DNA of 22,208 nt from an uncultured Candidatus Saccharibacteria bacterium (GTDB lineage Bacteria > Patescibacteriota > Saccharimonadia > Saccharimonadales > Saccharimonadaceae). The notes under the pieces are model-generated. The model was not told where the DNA came from. It was given only the letters and a program-made list of their open reading frames with translations, and did not search any database. The DNA lies in NCBI GenBank assembly GCA_948663575.1, contig CAPNAV010000015.1:1-22208 (forward strand), read 5' to 3'. Made by a program: the position numbers and the translations under genes. Positions 1 through 7,199 of the stretch are shown here, piece after piece (within the stretch, counting starts at the first letter, position 1; each line of letters starts with the position of its first letter).

Positions 1-80
1 TAGCCCATATTAGCGTTCCATGGCATCTCGGGGTGCAGATCATCGCTCACCAAATGTTTTGCCGTAATGTGATTTTTCAT
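1..80 (-). pseudogene. 5' part of a FISUMP-like surface-protein cassette (cut by window edge)
   Basis: Read on the minus strand from an ATG at 80, about 26 codons are open to the window edge. After a short lead they read HLVSDD, then a WNAN.G segment. This matches the start of the cassette at 21846-22151 (NLVSDD...WNANEG) and shares 17 identical bases (39-55) with both right-hand cassettes. No Shine-Dalgarno precedes the ATG and there is no signal peptide, so this could be a promoterless cassette or the junction inside a longer gene. The structured repeat lies just upstream (107-304), as it does for the minus-strand cassette at 21161-21484. The remainder lies outside the window. Confidence 0.55.
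39..55 (-). repeat. Cassette 5' junction repeat, left copy (17 bp)
   Basis: The sequence ATTTGGTGAGCGATGAT (minus strand) is identical to copies at 21464-21480 (minus) and 21847-21863 (plus). It encodes the invariant LVSDD start of each cassette. The identity is at DNA level, beyond what protein conservation would need. Confidence 0.85.
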
Positions 81-106
81 AGCTTGAAAGCTTAGAGGCT
101 TAGGCT

Positions 107-304
107 TTTTCTGACAGTAAAATTCCTAAAAAACACAAGAAAATACAAGAAAAATGACCAAACCCCGTGTTCGGGTAAACCTTAAACCTAGGTTTAAGGT
201 TTTGAAAAAGGTTAACAGGGGTGATAGAATCGTAAAATACCCTAAAACTTGATCCACAGATCAGGTTTTGTTCGGTTTTTGAAGTTTTCTACAAAGTGAA
301 AATG
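107..304 (+). repeat. Structured cassette-linked repeat, left copy (possible ncRNA)
   Basis: About 198 bp closely matching 21563-21749, with one ~10-bp indel and scattered substitutions. It holds four hairpins in a row: 164-175 (CCCG/CGGG, TGTT loop); 177-202 (a perfect 26-bp palindrome centred on CCTAGG); 218-243 (GGGGT/ACCCT, 16-nt loop); and 244-269 (AAAAC.TGATC/GATCA.GTTTT, CACA loop) followed by a T-rich stretch. The stem changes between copies, and the one internal non-Watson-Crick pair, are all G-U wobbles only if the plus strand is the RNA. It may be a small RNA gene, a recombination site or a REP-like element. No convincing promoter was seen; a TAAAAT at 118-123 is conserved in both copies. 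Confidence 0.8.
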
Positions 305-416
305 CCTCGTTATTGATGCGAAATTATGTGATATTTTTTGAATCTTTGACCAAAATTATAACAGGCACGAGTTGGAGTGGTTTCCATACGGCCTTTGAAC
401 CTTAATAGTAGCACAA
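305..416. other. Intergenic spacer, nothing recognised
   Basis: AT-rich sequence between the structured repeat and the clpP terminator. I found no ORF, RNA gene or strong promoter, and no similarity to the sequence that follows the right-hand repeat copy. Confidence 0.6.
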
Positions 417-465
417 AAGCCTCGCCTAGGCATAACCACATATAGTGCGTCCTGAAGCGAGGCTT
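417..465 (-). terminator. Probable intrinsic terminator of clpP
   Basis: Arms AAGCCTCGC (417-425) and GCGAGGCTT (457-465) form a perfect 9-bp stem. On the minus strand the stem is followed by a short T run (TTTTG). It lies about 20 nt past the clpP stop. The 31-nt loop is unusually long for an intrinsic terminator. Confidence 0.65.
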
Positions 466-485
466 GCTTTAGCTATGGATAACTA

Positions 486-1079
486 TTATTGCCCGATGAC
501 ACCATCAACAATACCATATTTCATGGCATCGTCAGCACTCATCCAGTTGTCTCGATCCATATCCCTTTCAACCTGAGACAGACTCTTACCGGTGCGCTCG
601 GCGAAGATTTCAGCCAGTTTCTTCTTGAGGTAAATTCCCTCTTTGAGAGCGATTTCTTGATCGGTAATTTTGCCTTGAGTGCCAGAGGAAGGTTGATGAA
701 TCATGATACGCGAATTAGGCAAGACAAAACGTTTACCTTTTGCACCACAGCTGAGCAACATTGCGCCCATGGAAGCCTGAAGGCCAATGCCAATAGTCTG
801 AACATCCGGCTGGATGTAATCCATGGTATCTATAATAGCCAATCCGTCATAAACTGAGCCACCAGGAGAGTTGATATAGAGCTTAATATCTTTCTTGGGG
901 TCTTCGTTGGCTAGAAAAAGGAGCTGCGCTACGACTAAGTTTGCCGTCGTAGAGTTTACTTCGTCACCTAAAAAGACGATACGGTCAGTTAAGAGACGTG
1001 AATAAATATCGTAGGCGCGTTCTCCGCGATTAGTCTCTTCGACAACGGTCGGAACTAAATAATTTTGACTTTTTTCCAT
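486..1079 (-). CDS. clpP: ATP-dependent Clp protease proteolytic subunit ClpP
   Basis: Serine peptidase (family S14) forming the barrel that degrades proteins fed by Clp ATPases, here presumably the ClpC encoded just upstream. The 197-aa length is normal for the family. The catalytic triad is visible as Ser103 (in QASMGAMLL), His128 (MIHQPSSG) and Asp177 (MDRDNWMS), with the usual 49-residue His-Asp spacing. The ATG is preceded by AGAAAGGAAAT, a reasonable Shine-Dalgarno, and by TATAAT at 1098-1103, so it probably has its own short-leader transcript. It lies downstream of clpC and the HExxH gene on the same strand. It has no CIRCE site of its own, so its heat regulation may differ from that of clpC. 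Confidence 0.97.
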   Translation of the reverse strand: MEKSQNYLVPTVVEETNRGERAYDIYSRLLTDRIVFLGDEVNSTTANLVVAQLLFLANEDPKKDIKLYINSPGGSVYDGLAIIDTMDYIQPDVQTIGIGLQASMGAMLLSCGAKGKRFVLPNSRIMIHQPSSGTQGKITDQEIALKEGIYLKKKLAEIFAERTGKSLSQVERDMDRDNWMSADDAMKYGIVDGVIGQ

Positions 1080-1097
1080 AATTTCCTTTCTAATAGT

Positions 1098-1103
1098 ATT
1101 ATA
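1098..1103 (-). promoter_or_regulatory. -10 box of clpP promoter
   Basis: Perfect TATAAT on the minus strand, 18 nt before the clpP ATG, leaving room for a leader of about 12 nt that contains AAGGA. No good -35 at 17 nt. Unlike most units here, clpP keeps a leader with a ribosome binding site. Confidence 0.5.
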
Positions 1104-1110
1104 TTACAAC

Positions 1111-1200
1111 TTATTCGATTTTTTCGCTGACAACATTGGAGTTCATAGCATCACTTAATTCTCCTATAGCTAACTGGTTCTTGGAATATTCTTCGATTCA
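1111..1200 (-). other. In-frame TGA plus 28-codon coding-like extension
   Basis: The 305-aa gene at 1198-2115 stops at TGA (1198-1200), but the same frame stays open for 28 more codons to a TAA at 1111-1113. The extension reads IEEYSKNQLAIGELSDAM and then NSNVVSEKIE: charged, helix-prone and coding-like, continuing the preceding coiled coil (NEKIDENNT). This suggests a nonsense change (for example CGA to TGA), a sequencing error or readthrough. Other genes show no internal TGA, so a genome-wide reassignment is unlikely. Confidence 0.5.
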
Positions 1201-2115
1201 AGTATTATTCTCATCGATCTTTTCGTTGAGGGTAATTCGTTCTCGATCTAATCTCTCCTGCTCAGCGATCAACTCGCTTCTTGCTAACTGAAATTCTTCG
1301 TCATTCTTAAAACAGCCCATCGTATTAGCGCAATCGTTAAAATCACCGATCTGGCGATCTAGGGATGCAACTTTATTGAGATAGGATTCCTTTTCTAGGA
1401 CCACCTCGTCACGCGTAGCAATGATTTTATTATACAGATTCTCGTTCTTCTCTCTCAGAGCTAAAAACGGAGCTTGATAATGTTCGTAATAAGAGACGAT
1501 AGTCTGGCGATTATTAAAATATTCTCTATAATATGCCTCCAGCTCGTCCGACAAATCAGCTAGCTTTGTGCCGGCGCGAGCCCAAGCCTCCTCGATCTTG
1601 TCACTGTCGCTGTATAAGGCCAGTTCTTCATCGAACCAGGCGGAATTTTTGATTTTAACTTGCTCAAGCAATTCTGCTATATTCTGATGATCGCGGTTAC
1701 TCATTCTCTCCCAGGCGGCATGCAACAATTCGTGCGCCATCGTAACTTTATTAGAATCAACTAATTCAGGCTGAGTAATCTCGTAGACATATATCCTCCC
1801 GCTCGTATAACAGCCTAGCAAGGAGATTTCAACTCTATGGCTATCGCAGTGCGTATTAAAATCGTCACGAAGTTCAACAGCTGGGCGCGTAGCAGCGAGG
1901 ATGCGACGACCGGTATCTGTTAAATCTAGCGATTCGGCTATAGCTGCGGCTCGATCGCTAGCTTGGTACCATAATCCATTCCACCAATCACGCGCAGGCC
2001 ATTGGCGAATACCCCAGCAGGCGACGCAAATCAAGGCGAGAGCAAGATATATGAGCCATGAGCGGCGGCGCTGTTTCTGCCCATTTTTTGTCTCGACAGG
2101 TGGAGAGGCATCCAT
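1198..2115 (-). CDS. Membrane-anchored HExxH (zincin-like) protein with coiled coil
   Basis: Not a gene I can name. The 305-aa protein has a basic N-terminus (QKQRRRSW) and one membrane segment at about residues 20-36, so the rest is probably extracytoplasmic. HELLH at residues 128-132 is a zinc-metallopeptidase signature; a Glu in the FDEELALY segment (~163-164) could be the third ligand, which is inference. Residues ~185-305 are predominantly coiled coil. Cys90/Cys102 and a second CxxxxxC pair near residue 262 could form disulfides. Its ATG overlaps the clpC stop (TAATG), so translation is coupled and it shares the CIRCE-controlled promoter. This suggests an envelope stress or quality-control role. 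The TGA stop may be premature (see 1111-1200). Confidence 0.85.
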   Translation of the reverse strand: MDASPPVETKNGQKQRRRSWLIYLALALICVACWGIRQWPARDWWNGLWYQASDRAAAIAESLDLTDTGRRILAATRPAVELRDDFNTHCDSHRVEISLLGCYTSGRIYVYEITQPELVDSNKVTMAHELLHAAWERMSNRDHQNIAELLEQVKIKNSAWFDEELALYSDSDKIEEAWARAGTKLADLSDELEAYYREYFNNRQTIVSYYEHYQAPFLALREKNENLYNKIIATRDEVVLEKESYLNKVASLDRQIGDFNDCANTMGCFKNDEEFQLARSELIAEQERLDRERITLNEKIDENNT

Positions 2116-4610
2116 TAGACGTTGACGACCTTTATAGTCAACTTAGGGTCATTGCCTGATTTTGGTTTTGATAGTCCTATTTCGGCAATCTGACCCTTGT
2201 CGAGCTTGCCGGAAATGATTTCCTCGGCAATTAATGCTTCGACTTGATCCTCAATAATCCGACGCAGAGGCCGAGCGCCATTCTTAGGGTCATAGCCCTT
2301 CTCGATGAGTTGTTTCTTGGCAGAATCGGAAATCTTAACGCCAAGACCTTTGGCGGCTAGACGCTTGCGCAACTCTTCAATAAGATTGTCAAAGATGCGA
2401 TTTACGTTCTCTTGGGTGAGCGCATGGAAGACTAGGATGGCGTCGAGACGATTAATAAGCTCTGGCTTCATGACTTTCTTGAGGGCGCGCATGGCAGCTT
2501 CTTTGCTAACGGCATATTCCTCGCTGAGTTCACGCTTTTCTTTTAAGCTCTTAGCGGTGAAACCAAGCTCGCTTTCGCAGTACATTTCGTCGGCGCCTAA
2601 ATTAGAGGTGAGAATAATGACAGTATTATTAAATCTTACCTTGGTTCCCTGACCATCAGTTAACTCACCATCTTCAAGAATCTGCAAGAGCATGTTAAAT
2701 ACTTCTGGATGGGCTTTTTCGATCTCGTCAAAAAGCACTACCGAATATGGGCGACGTCGCACTGCTTCAGTGAGTTTGCCACCATCTTCATAGCCAACGT
2801 AGCCCGCGGGCGCACCGACTAGGCGTGAGACATTATGTTTTTCGCCAAATTCGGACATGTCAATCTTGATGAGAGCATTCTCACCACCAAATACTTCTTT
2901 AGCAATGACGCGAGCAAGCTCGGTCTTGCCAACTCCGGTCGGCCCCATAAAGAGGAATGAACCGATAGGGCGCTTGGGATTGGCGATGCCACTACGACCG
3001 CGGCGAATGGCTTTTGCGACCGCAGCCACAGCTTCATTCTGGCCAATAATCGATTTTTTTAGATGATTCTCAAGATTAGCAAGAACCTCCATTTCTGAGC
3101 CATGCACTTTGGAAACAGGAATGCCAGTTTTTAGTGAAATCGCTAACGCGAGATCCTCCTCCGCTAAGACGGCATGCTGATCGCCGTCGCCGGCCTTTTC
3201 TATTTTTTTAATTTTAGCTTCGATTTTTTCTTTTTCAGCCTTACAGACTTTGGCGGCCTCGAAGTCTTCTTTATCGGCCATTTCGGCCATCTTATCCTCA
3301 GCGTCCTTGAGTTGTACTTTAAGATTTTTGTATTCACCGCCACCTTTTTTATCGGCGGCAACTTTGGCGATAGCCGCAGCTTCGTCAATAACGTCAATAA
3401 CCTTATCAGGCATAAAGCGATCATTAATGTAGCGACCTGACATATTAATGGCCACCTCGAGCATTTCGTCGGGAATCTCGACATGATGATGCTTTTCGTA
3501 GTGAGCCTTGACGCCTTTTAGGATTTTAAGCGTCACTTCAGCGCTTGGTTCCTCCACCATCACAACTTGAAAGCGACGGCTAAGGGCTTTGTCTTTTTCG
3601 ATATGCTTGCGGTATTCATCCATAGTTGTGGCGCCTATGAGCTGAATTTGACCACGCGCCAAGGCCGGCTTAAGAATATTAGCAGCATCCATCGACCCTT
3701 CGCCTTGCCCAGCACCGCTCAGTAGATGGAGCTCGTCGATGAACAAGATAACATCGTCGTTGGCGATCGCTTCATCAATAACGCCTTTAATACGCTCTTC
3801 AAACTCGCCACGGAATTTTGTGCCAGCTACAAGATTTGATAGGTCAACTTGGAAGATTTGCTTGCCGATTAGATTGCCTGGTACATCGTTTTTAATGATT
3901 CTTTCGGCTAAGCCTTCGACGATGGCAGTCTTACCAACGCCAGCCTCGCCAATCAGTACGGGATTAGACTTAGTACGACGCGACAATACGGTGACGACAC
4001 GCTCGACCTCGCGCTCTCGCCCAATCACAGTGTCAAGCTTGCCATCTTTGGCCATTTCGGTGAGATTCTGCGCATAGCGCTTGAGCCAGCGTAGTTGACC
4101 ACTGCTCTTCTTAAATTCTTTTTTACGCTCCTGGTTGCGTTCATGTGTCGATGCTGACTCAACCTCGGAATCTACGGCGTCAAGGATTTCATCGATATTA
4201 GCACCCAGTTTAACAAGCATCATAGCGCCGCGAGAATTATGCTGACAGGCTAGTGCATATAATACACATTCCGTGCCGACAGAGCTGATACCACGATCGT
4301 GGGCGTAATTATCGGCAACCCTAAGAGTGAGAACCGCCGCTTCAGAGAGGGACATCATAGCCATTGCTTGATTATTGTCTACTTCAAGAGATTCATGGCC
4401 GAGCGACGCCTTAGCTCGATCCAGAGTAATATCGAACTTAGAGAGAATTTGCGCACCCGTAGAGGAATCCTGCGCTAGAATACCTAGCAGGATATGCTCC
4501 GTCCCCATATATCCATTGCTGAATTTTTTACTAAACGTATCAGCTTTCTGCAGCGCAAATCGTGCATTTTCTGATAAACGGTTCATTAAATCGGTGAAAT
4601 CATTATCCAT
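2115..4610 (-). CDS. clpC: ATP-dependent Clp protease ATPase subunit ClpC
   Basis: AAA+ unfoldase that delivers substrates to ClpP. The 831-aa layout is typical of ClpC: tandem Clp N repeats (~1-145); AAA1 with Walker A GEAGVGKT (221-228) and Walker B VILFIDE (288-); a linker with a UVR-like coiled coil (DFEAAKVCKAEKEK, ~449-461); and AAA2 with Walker A GPTGVGKT (556-563) and Walker B VVLFDE. LGF at 682-684 is the expected ClpP-docking loop. The ATG at 4610 lies 10 nt from a consensus -10 box, predicting a leader of about 4 nt. Transcription overlaps a perfect CIRCE operator, so HrcA control is very likely. Its stop overlaps the start of the HExxH gene. Confidence 0.97.
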   Translation of the reverse strand: MDNDFTDLMNRLSENARFALQKADTFSKKFSNGYMGTEHILLGILAQDSSTGAQILSKFDITLDRAKASLGHESLEVDNNQAMAMMSLSEAAVLTLRVADNYAHDRGISSVGTECVLYALACQHNSRGAMMLVKLGANIDEILDAVDSEVESASTHERNQERKKEFKKSSGQLRWLKRYAQNLTEMAKDGKLDTVIGREREVERVVTVLSRRTKSNPVLIGEAGVGKTAIVEGLAERIIKNDVPGNLIGKQIFQVDLSNLVAGTKFRGEFEERIKGVIDEAIANDDVILFIDELHLLSGAGQGEGSMDAANILKPALARGQIQLIGATTMDEYRKHIEKDKALSRRFQVVMVEEPSAEVTLKILKGVKAHYEKHHHVEIPDEMLEVAINMSGRYINDRFMPDKVIDVIDEAAAIAKVAADKKGGGEYKNLKVQLKDAEDKMAEMADKEDFEAAKVCKAEKEKIEAKIKKIEKAGDGDQHAVLAEEDLALAISLKTGIPVSKVHGSEMEVLANLENHLKKSIIGQNEAVAAVAKAIRRGRSGIANPKRPIGSFLFMGPTGVGKTELARVIAKEVFGGENALIKIDMSEFGEKHNVSRLVGAPAGYVGYEDGGKLTEAVRRRPYSVVLFDEIEKAHPEVFNMLLQILEDGELTDGQGTKVRFNNTVIILTSNLGADEMYCESELGFTAKSLKEKRELSEEYAVSKEAAMRALKKVMKPELINRLDAILVFHALTQENVNRIFDNLIEELRKRLAAKGLGVKISDSAKKQLIEKGYDPKNGARPLRRIIEDQVEALIAEEIISGKLDKGQIAEIGLSKPKSGNDPKLTIKVVNV

Positions 4611-4620
4611 GGTACTATTG

Positions 4621-4649
4621 AGTATATATGATTAGCACTCGAATGTCAA
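4621..4649 (-). promoter_or_regulatory. clpC promoter (sigma-70 type)
   Basis: Minus-strand TTGACA (4644-4649), a 17-nt spacer and TATACT (4621-4626). The -35 box is inside the CIRCE spacer, so a bound repressor would block RNA polymerase. The start point would be about 4 nt before the clpC ATG. Confidence 0.85.
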
Positions 4650-4658
4650 GAGTGCTAA
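4632..4658 (-). promoter_or_regulatory. CIRCE element (HrcA operator)
   Basis: Perfect inverted repeat TTAGCACTC-N9-GAGTGCTAA, the canonical CIRCE sequence bound by the heat-shock repressor HrcA. It overlaps the clpC promoter. The classical targets are groE and dnaK; CIRCE control of clpC is known in some Gram-positives. hrcA itself is not in this window. Confidence 0.95.
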
Positions 4659-4683
4659 TTCTTGTTTTTAGTATAATTTGGTA

Positions 4684-5490
4684 CTAAGCGAGAATGAATA
4701 GTACGCCGAGCACTAGACAAGCCAAAACTACACGATATTTGCCAAAAGATTGAAGAGATTTAGGTTTCTTAAGATATTTGAGCAAGAACTGCAGAGCGAT
4801 TAATCCTACCAAGAATGCTACCAAATTACCGAGCAAGAGCGATCCAACGTTAGCCGCAAAATATTCGCGACTACTACTTGATAAGAACATTTTAAGGCAA
4901 ACCCCTACCATGATCGGAATAGAGGCTAAGAAAGAATACTCTGCCGATGACTCGGAATCTAACCCCATGAGACGACCAGTAATAATTGTTGATCCGGAGC
5001 GAGAAACTCCTGGAATAAGCGCAAAAGTCTGACACAGACCGATTACTAACGCACGAGAGGGTGCGAGCTCATTCTCGTTTTTCAAACTTGAAAGATGCGG
5101 CAACTTATCAATTATGATCATGATAATACCAACCACACCCATCGCAATGCTGACCGTCCAGAGAGAGCTAAAGAAGCCATTAGTTTCTATGAAATCTGCC
5201 AAAAGTAAGCCAATAAGGCCAGCCGGGATACTTGTAATTAAAATATTTAAGGCTAATTTATAATTGCGCTCTTTAAATACATCTTTAATAATTCGCCAGA
5301 TTTTTTTACGGAAGAAAATTAAAAGCGCAAGTAAAGTGCCGAGGTTGATAAATTCCATAAATAGATGAAAATTATCAGCGGAAAAATTAAAGATTTGTTG
5401 CACGAGTTCAAGATGGCCTGATGAGGAGACTGGGATAAACTCGGTTGCACCCTGTACGAAACCTAGTAATATTGATTGAATTGCATCCAT
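4684..5490 (-). CDS. uppP: Undecaprenyl-diphosphatase UppP/BacA
   Basis: Integral membrane phosphatase that converts undecaprenyl diphosphate to the monophosphate, recycling the peptidoglycan and glycan lipid carrier at the outer face of the membrane. The 268 aa match the family. The first signature region lies at residues ~10-30 (QGATEFIPVSSSGHLE), and the PGxSRSGxT motif is present as PGVSRSGSTII. Several hydrophobic helices follow. The ATG is 6 nt from an extended -10 promoter, so the message is predicted leaderless. It lies between murJ and clpC as a separate unit and shares the lipid-carrier pathway with murJ and uppS. Confidence 0.96.
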   Translation of the reverse strand: MDAIQSILLGFVQGATEFIPVSSSGHLELVQQIFNFSADNFHLFMEFINLGTLLALLIFFRKKIWRIIKDVFKERNYKLALNILITSIPAGLIGLLLADFIETNGFFSSLWTVSIAMGVVGIIMIIIDKLPHLSSLKNENELAPSRALVIGLCQTFALIPGVSRSGSTIITGRLMGLDSESSAEYSFLASIPIMVGVCLKMFLSSSSREYFAANVGSLLLGNLVAFLVGLIALQFLLKYLKKPKSLQSFGKYRVVLACLVLGVLFILA

Positions 5491-5496
5491 ATGATT

Positions 5497-5505
5497 ATTA
5501 TAGCA
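5497..5505 (-). promoter_or_regulatory. uppP extended -10 promoter (leaderless start)
   Basis: TGCTATAAT on the minus strand, ending 6 nt before the ATG. A start 7 nt past the -10 falls on the A of the ATG. No clear -35, as usual for extended -10 promoters. Confidence 0.75.
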
Positions 5506-5540
5506 CCGTTTTTCTTATGTTTAAGTTTTAACTTTGCCTC

Positions 5541-7196
5541 TTATTCTATGTTGCGAAATAGCAGCTTCTTGACTTTTTCCGCGATAGGCCGGACTTGCTC
5601 GAGATTCAAAAAATAGCCCGCAATAATATAAGCTAATATGGCTGCAATAGAAATAAGACAGAACTTTGGAAAAGTGGTAAAGATTGAATCATCGGTTGCC
5701 ATGAGTGGAAAGAACTTAGTCATTGAGTAGGCAACACAGCCAGCAATTACTGTAGCAAAGACCGTTTTAGCGAAATTGCGCCAGAATGCTGAGTCAAGGA
5801 GGCGGTGTTTTGAACGGCGTTGCAGAATAGCAAGCAAAACGCAAATTTCGAGCATAGTACCAATAGACTGCGCCCAGCCCAAGCCCTCTGGTCCACAACC
5901 AATAACCGAAAAGAAAATAGAAAGGATAATCGTTAGTCCGATCGAAAAAATTGATACAATGAACGGAGTCTTAGTATCCTGACGAGCATAAAAACCCCGC
6001 GCAGCGATATGAAAAATCGAATTAGCAAAGATCGAGATAATTAAGGTGGCTAGAATTGAGGAGATTAATTGGTCGCCACCATTTTTAATGAAGCTGACAA
6101 CATAACCTCGAGCAAAAAAAGCAATTACAGATACTGGCAAGGCAATCCAGATAATTGTACTGAGCGCGGTACGAAAAGTCTGACGAAATTTGTCTTCTTT
6201 ACCATTACCTATCTCCTCCGTAAGTTGCGGGAAAAATGCCGTAGAAATTGCAACGCCGATTAAGTTGACTGGCATGCTAGCAAGACTACTAGCCTGTTGA
6301 TAGGACCTAAGCGCGCCGGCACCCATACGTGAGGAAAGATTGGTTGTAACGAGAGTATTAACGTAGTCAATTCCTTGATCAAGCGAGCGAGCAGGAAGAA
6401 GTTTAAGTACCGAACGAAAACCCTGATTTCGCCAGTTGATTTTAAATTCATAATCAAAACCAAGACCAAACAGGCCGAATAGGTTAACCATGATTTGAAG
6501 AATTGCTCCAAGCACAACTCCGAGAGCGACCCCCATAATGCCACCATCGAAAACGTGCCAACCAAAAATATTAATTCCGCCCGTAAACCATACAATACCG
6601 ACCAGAATTCCTACATTATATAGGGCAGGCGCCAACGCGTAGAATACAAAACGTCCGACAGCCTGCTGAATACTCGAAAGAATTGTGGCAATTGACATTA
6701 AGAATGGGTTAATTGCAATCACTCGCATCATATTAATGGCAAGAATGGTGCCAGATTCGTCCAACCCTGGACCAACCACATAACGCACCAAAGGTTCGGC
6801 GAGAATCATAATCAAGATTGAGGCGACGAGAGTGGCGAGAGCCATCAGGTTTAAAATACTAGATGAAAGCTCCCAGGCGGATTTTTTGTTACCGGAGGAA
6901 AGTCGCTGGTTAAAAACAGGGATAAAGCTTACAGCCAACGCGCCCGATGTAAGCAAAAAGAACATAAAATCAGGAATTGTAAAAGCTGCAGTGTAAGCAT
7001 CGATGCCAGTAGGATAGGTGTCTAGATAGTATGAATTAAGCAGGCGATCACGAAAGATGCCAAGCAGAGCAGATGTTAGCGTCGACGCTGCTAATATAAT
7101 TGCAGCGGCCTTGACTGGCAGTTTGCGATTTGCCATCGCGACAACAGAACTAAACCGAAAATGCGATTTTTTAGCTTCTTTCTGTTTTTCGGTCAT
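5541..7196 (-). CDS. murJ: Lipid II flippase MurJ (MviN/MOP superfamily)
   Basis: Polytopic membrane protein that flips lipid II across the cytoplasmic membrane for peptidoglycan synthesis. It has 551 aa with roughly 14 hydrophobic segments, starting after a basic cytoplasmic N-terminus (~1-27). Conserved MviN-like stretches include the first helix region (AAIILAASTLTSALLGIFRD) and the central GAGALRSYQQASSLASMPVN segment. The ATG follows the serS stop by 3 nt (TAA AAA ATG), indicating coupled translation in a serS-murJ operon. No separate promoter was seen. Together with uppS and uppP it indicates a peptidoglycan-making cell. Confidence 0.95.
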   Translation of the reverse strand: MTEKQKEAKKSHFRFSSVVAMANRKLPVKAAAIILAASTLTSALLGIFRDRLLNSYYLDTYPTGIDAYTAAFTIPDFMFFLLTSGALAVSFIPVFNQRLSSGNKKSAWELSSSILNLMALATLVASILIMILAEPLVRYVVGPGLDESGTILAINMMRVIAINPFLMSIATILSSIQQAVGRFVFYALAPALYNVGILVGIVWFTGGINIFGWHVFDGGIMGVALGVVLGAILQIMVNLFGLFGLGFDYEFKINWRNQGFRSVLKLLPARSLDQGIDYVNTLVTTNLSSRMGAGALRSYQQASSLASMPVNLIGVAISTAFFPQLTEEIGNGKEDKFRQTFRTALSTIIWIALPVSVIAFFARGYVVSFIKNGGDQLISSILATLIISIFANSIFHIAARGFYARQDTKTPFIVSIFSIGLTIILSIFFSVIGCGPEGLGWAQSIGTMLEICVLLAILQRRSKHRLLDSAFWRNFAKTVFATVIAGCVAYSMTKFFPLMATDDSIFTTFPKFCLISIAAILAYIIAGYFLNLEQVRPIAEKVKKLLFRNIE

Positions 7197-7199
7197 TTT

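Noticed and set aside
107..304. Integron attC-like site
   Set aside because: TAACA and GTTA-like words occur, but there is no matched R''/R' pair in both copies and no integrase in the window.
3174..3484. Overlapping ORFs inside clpC (both strands)
   Set aside because: Low-complexity shadows of the Lys/Glu-rich linker in clpC.
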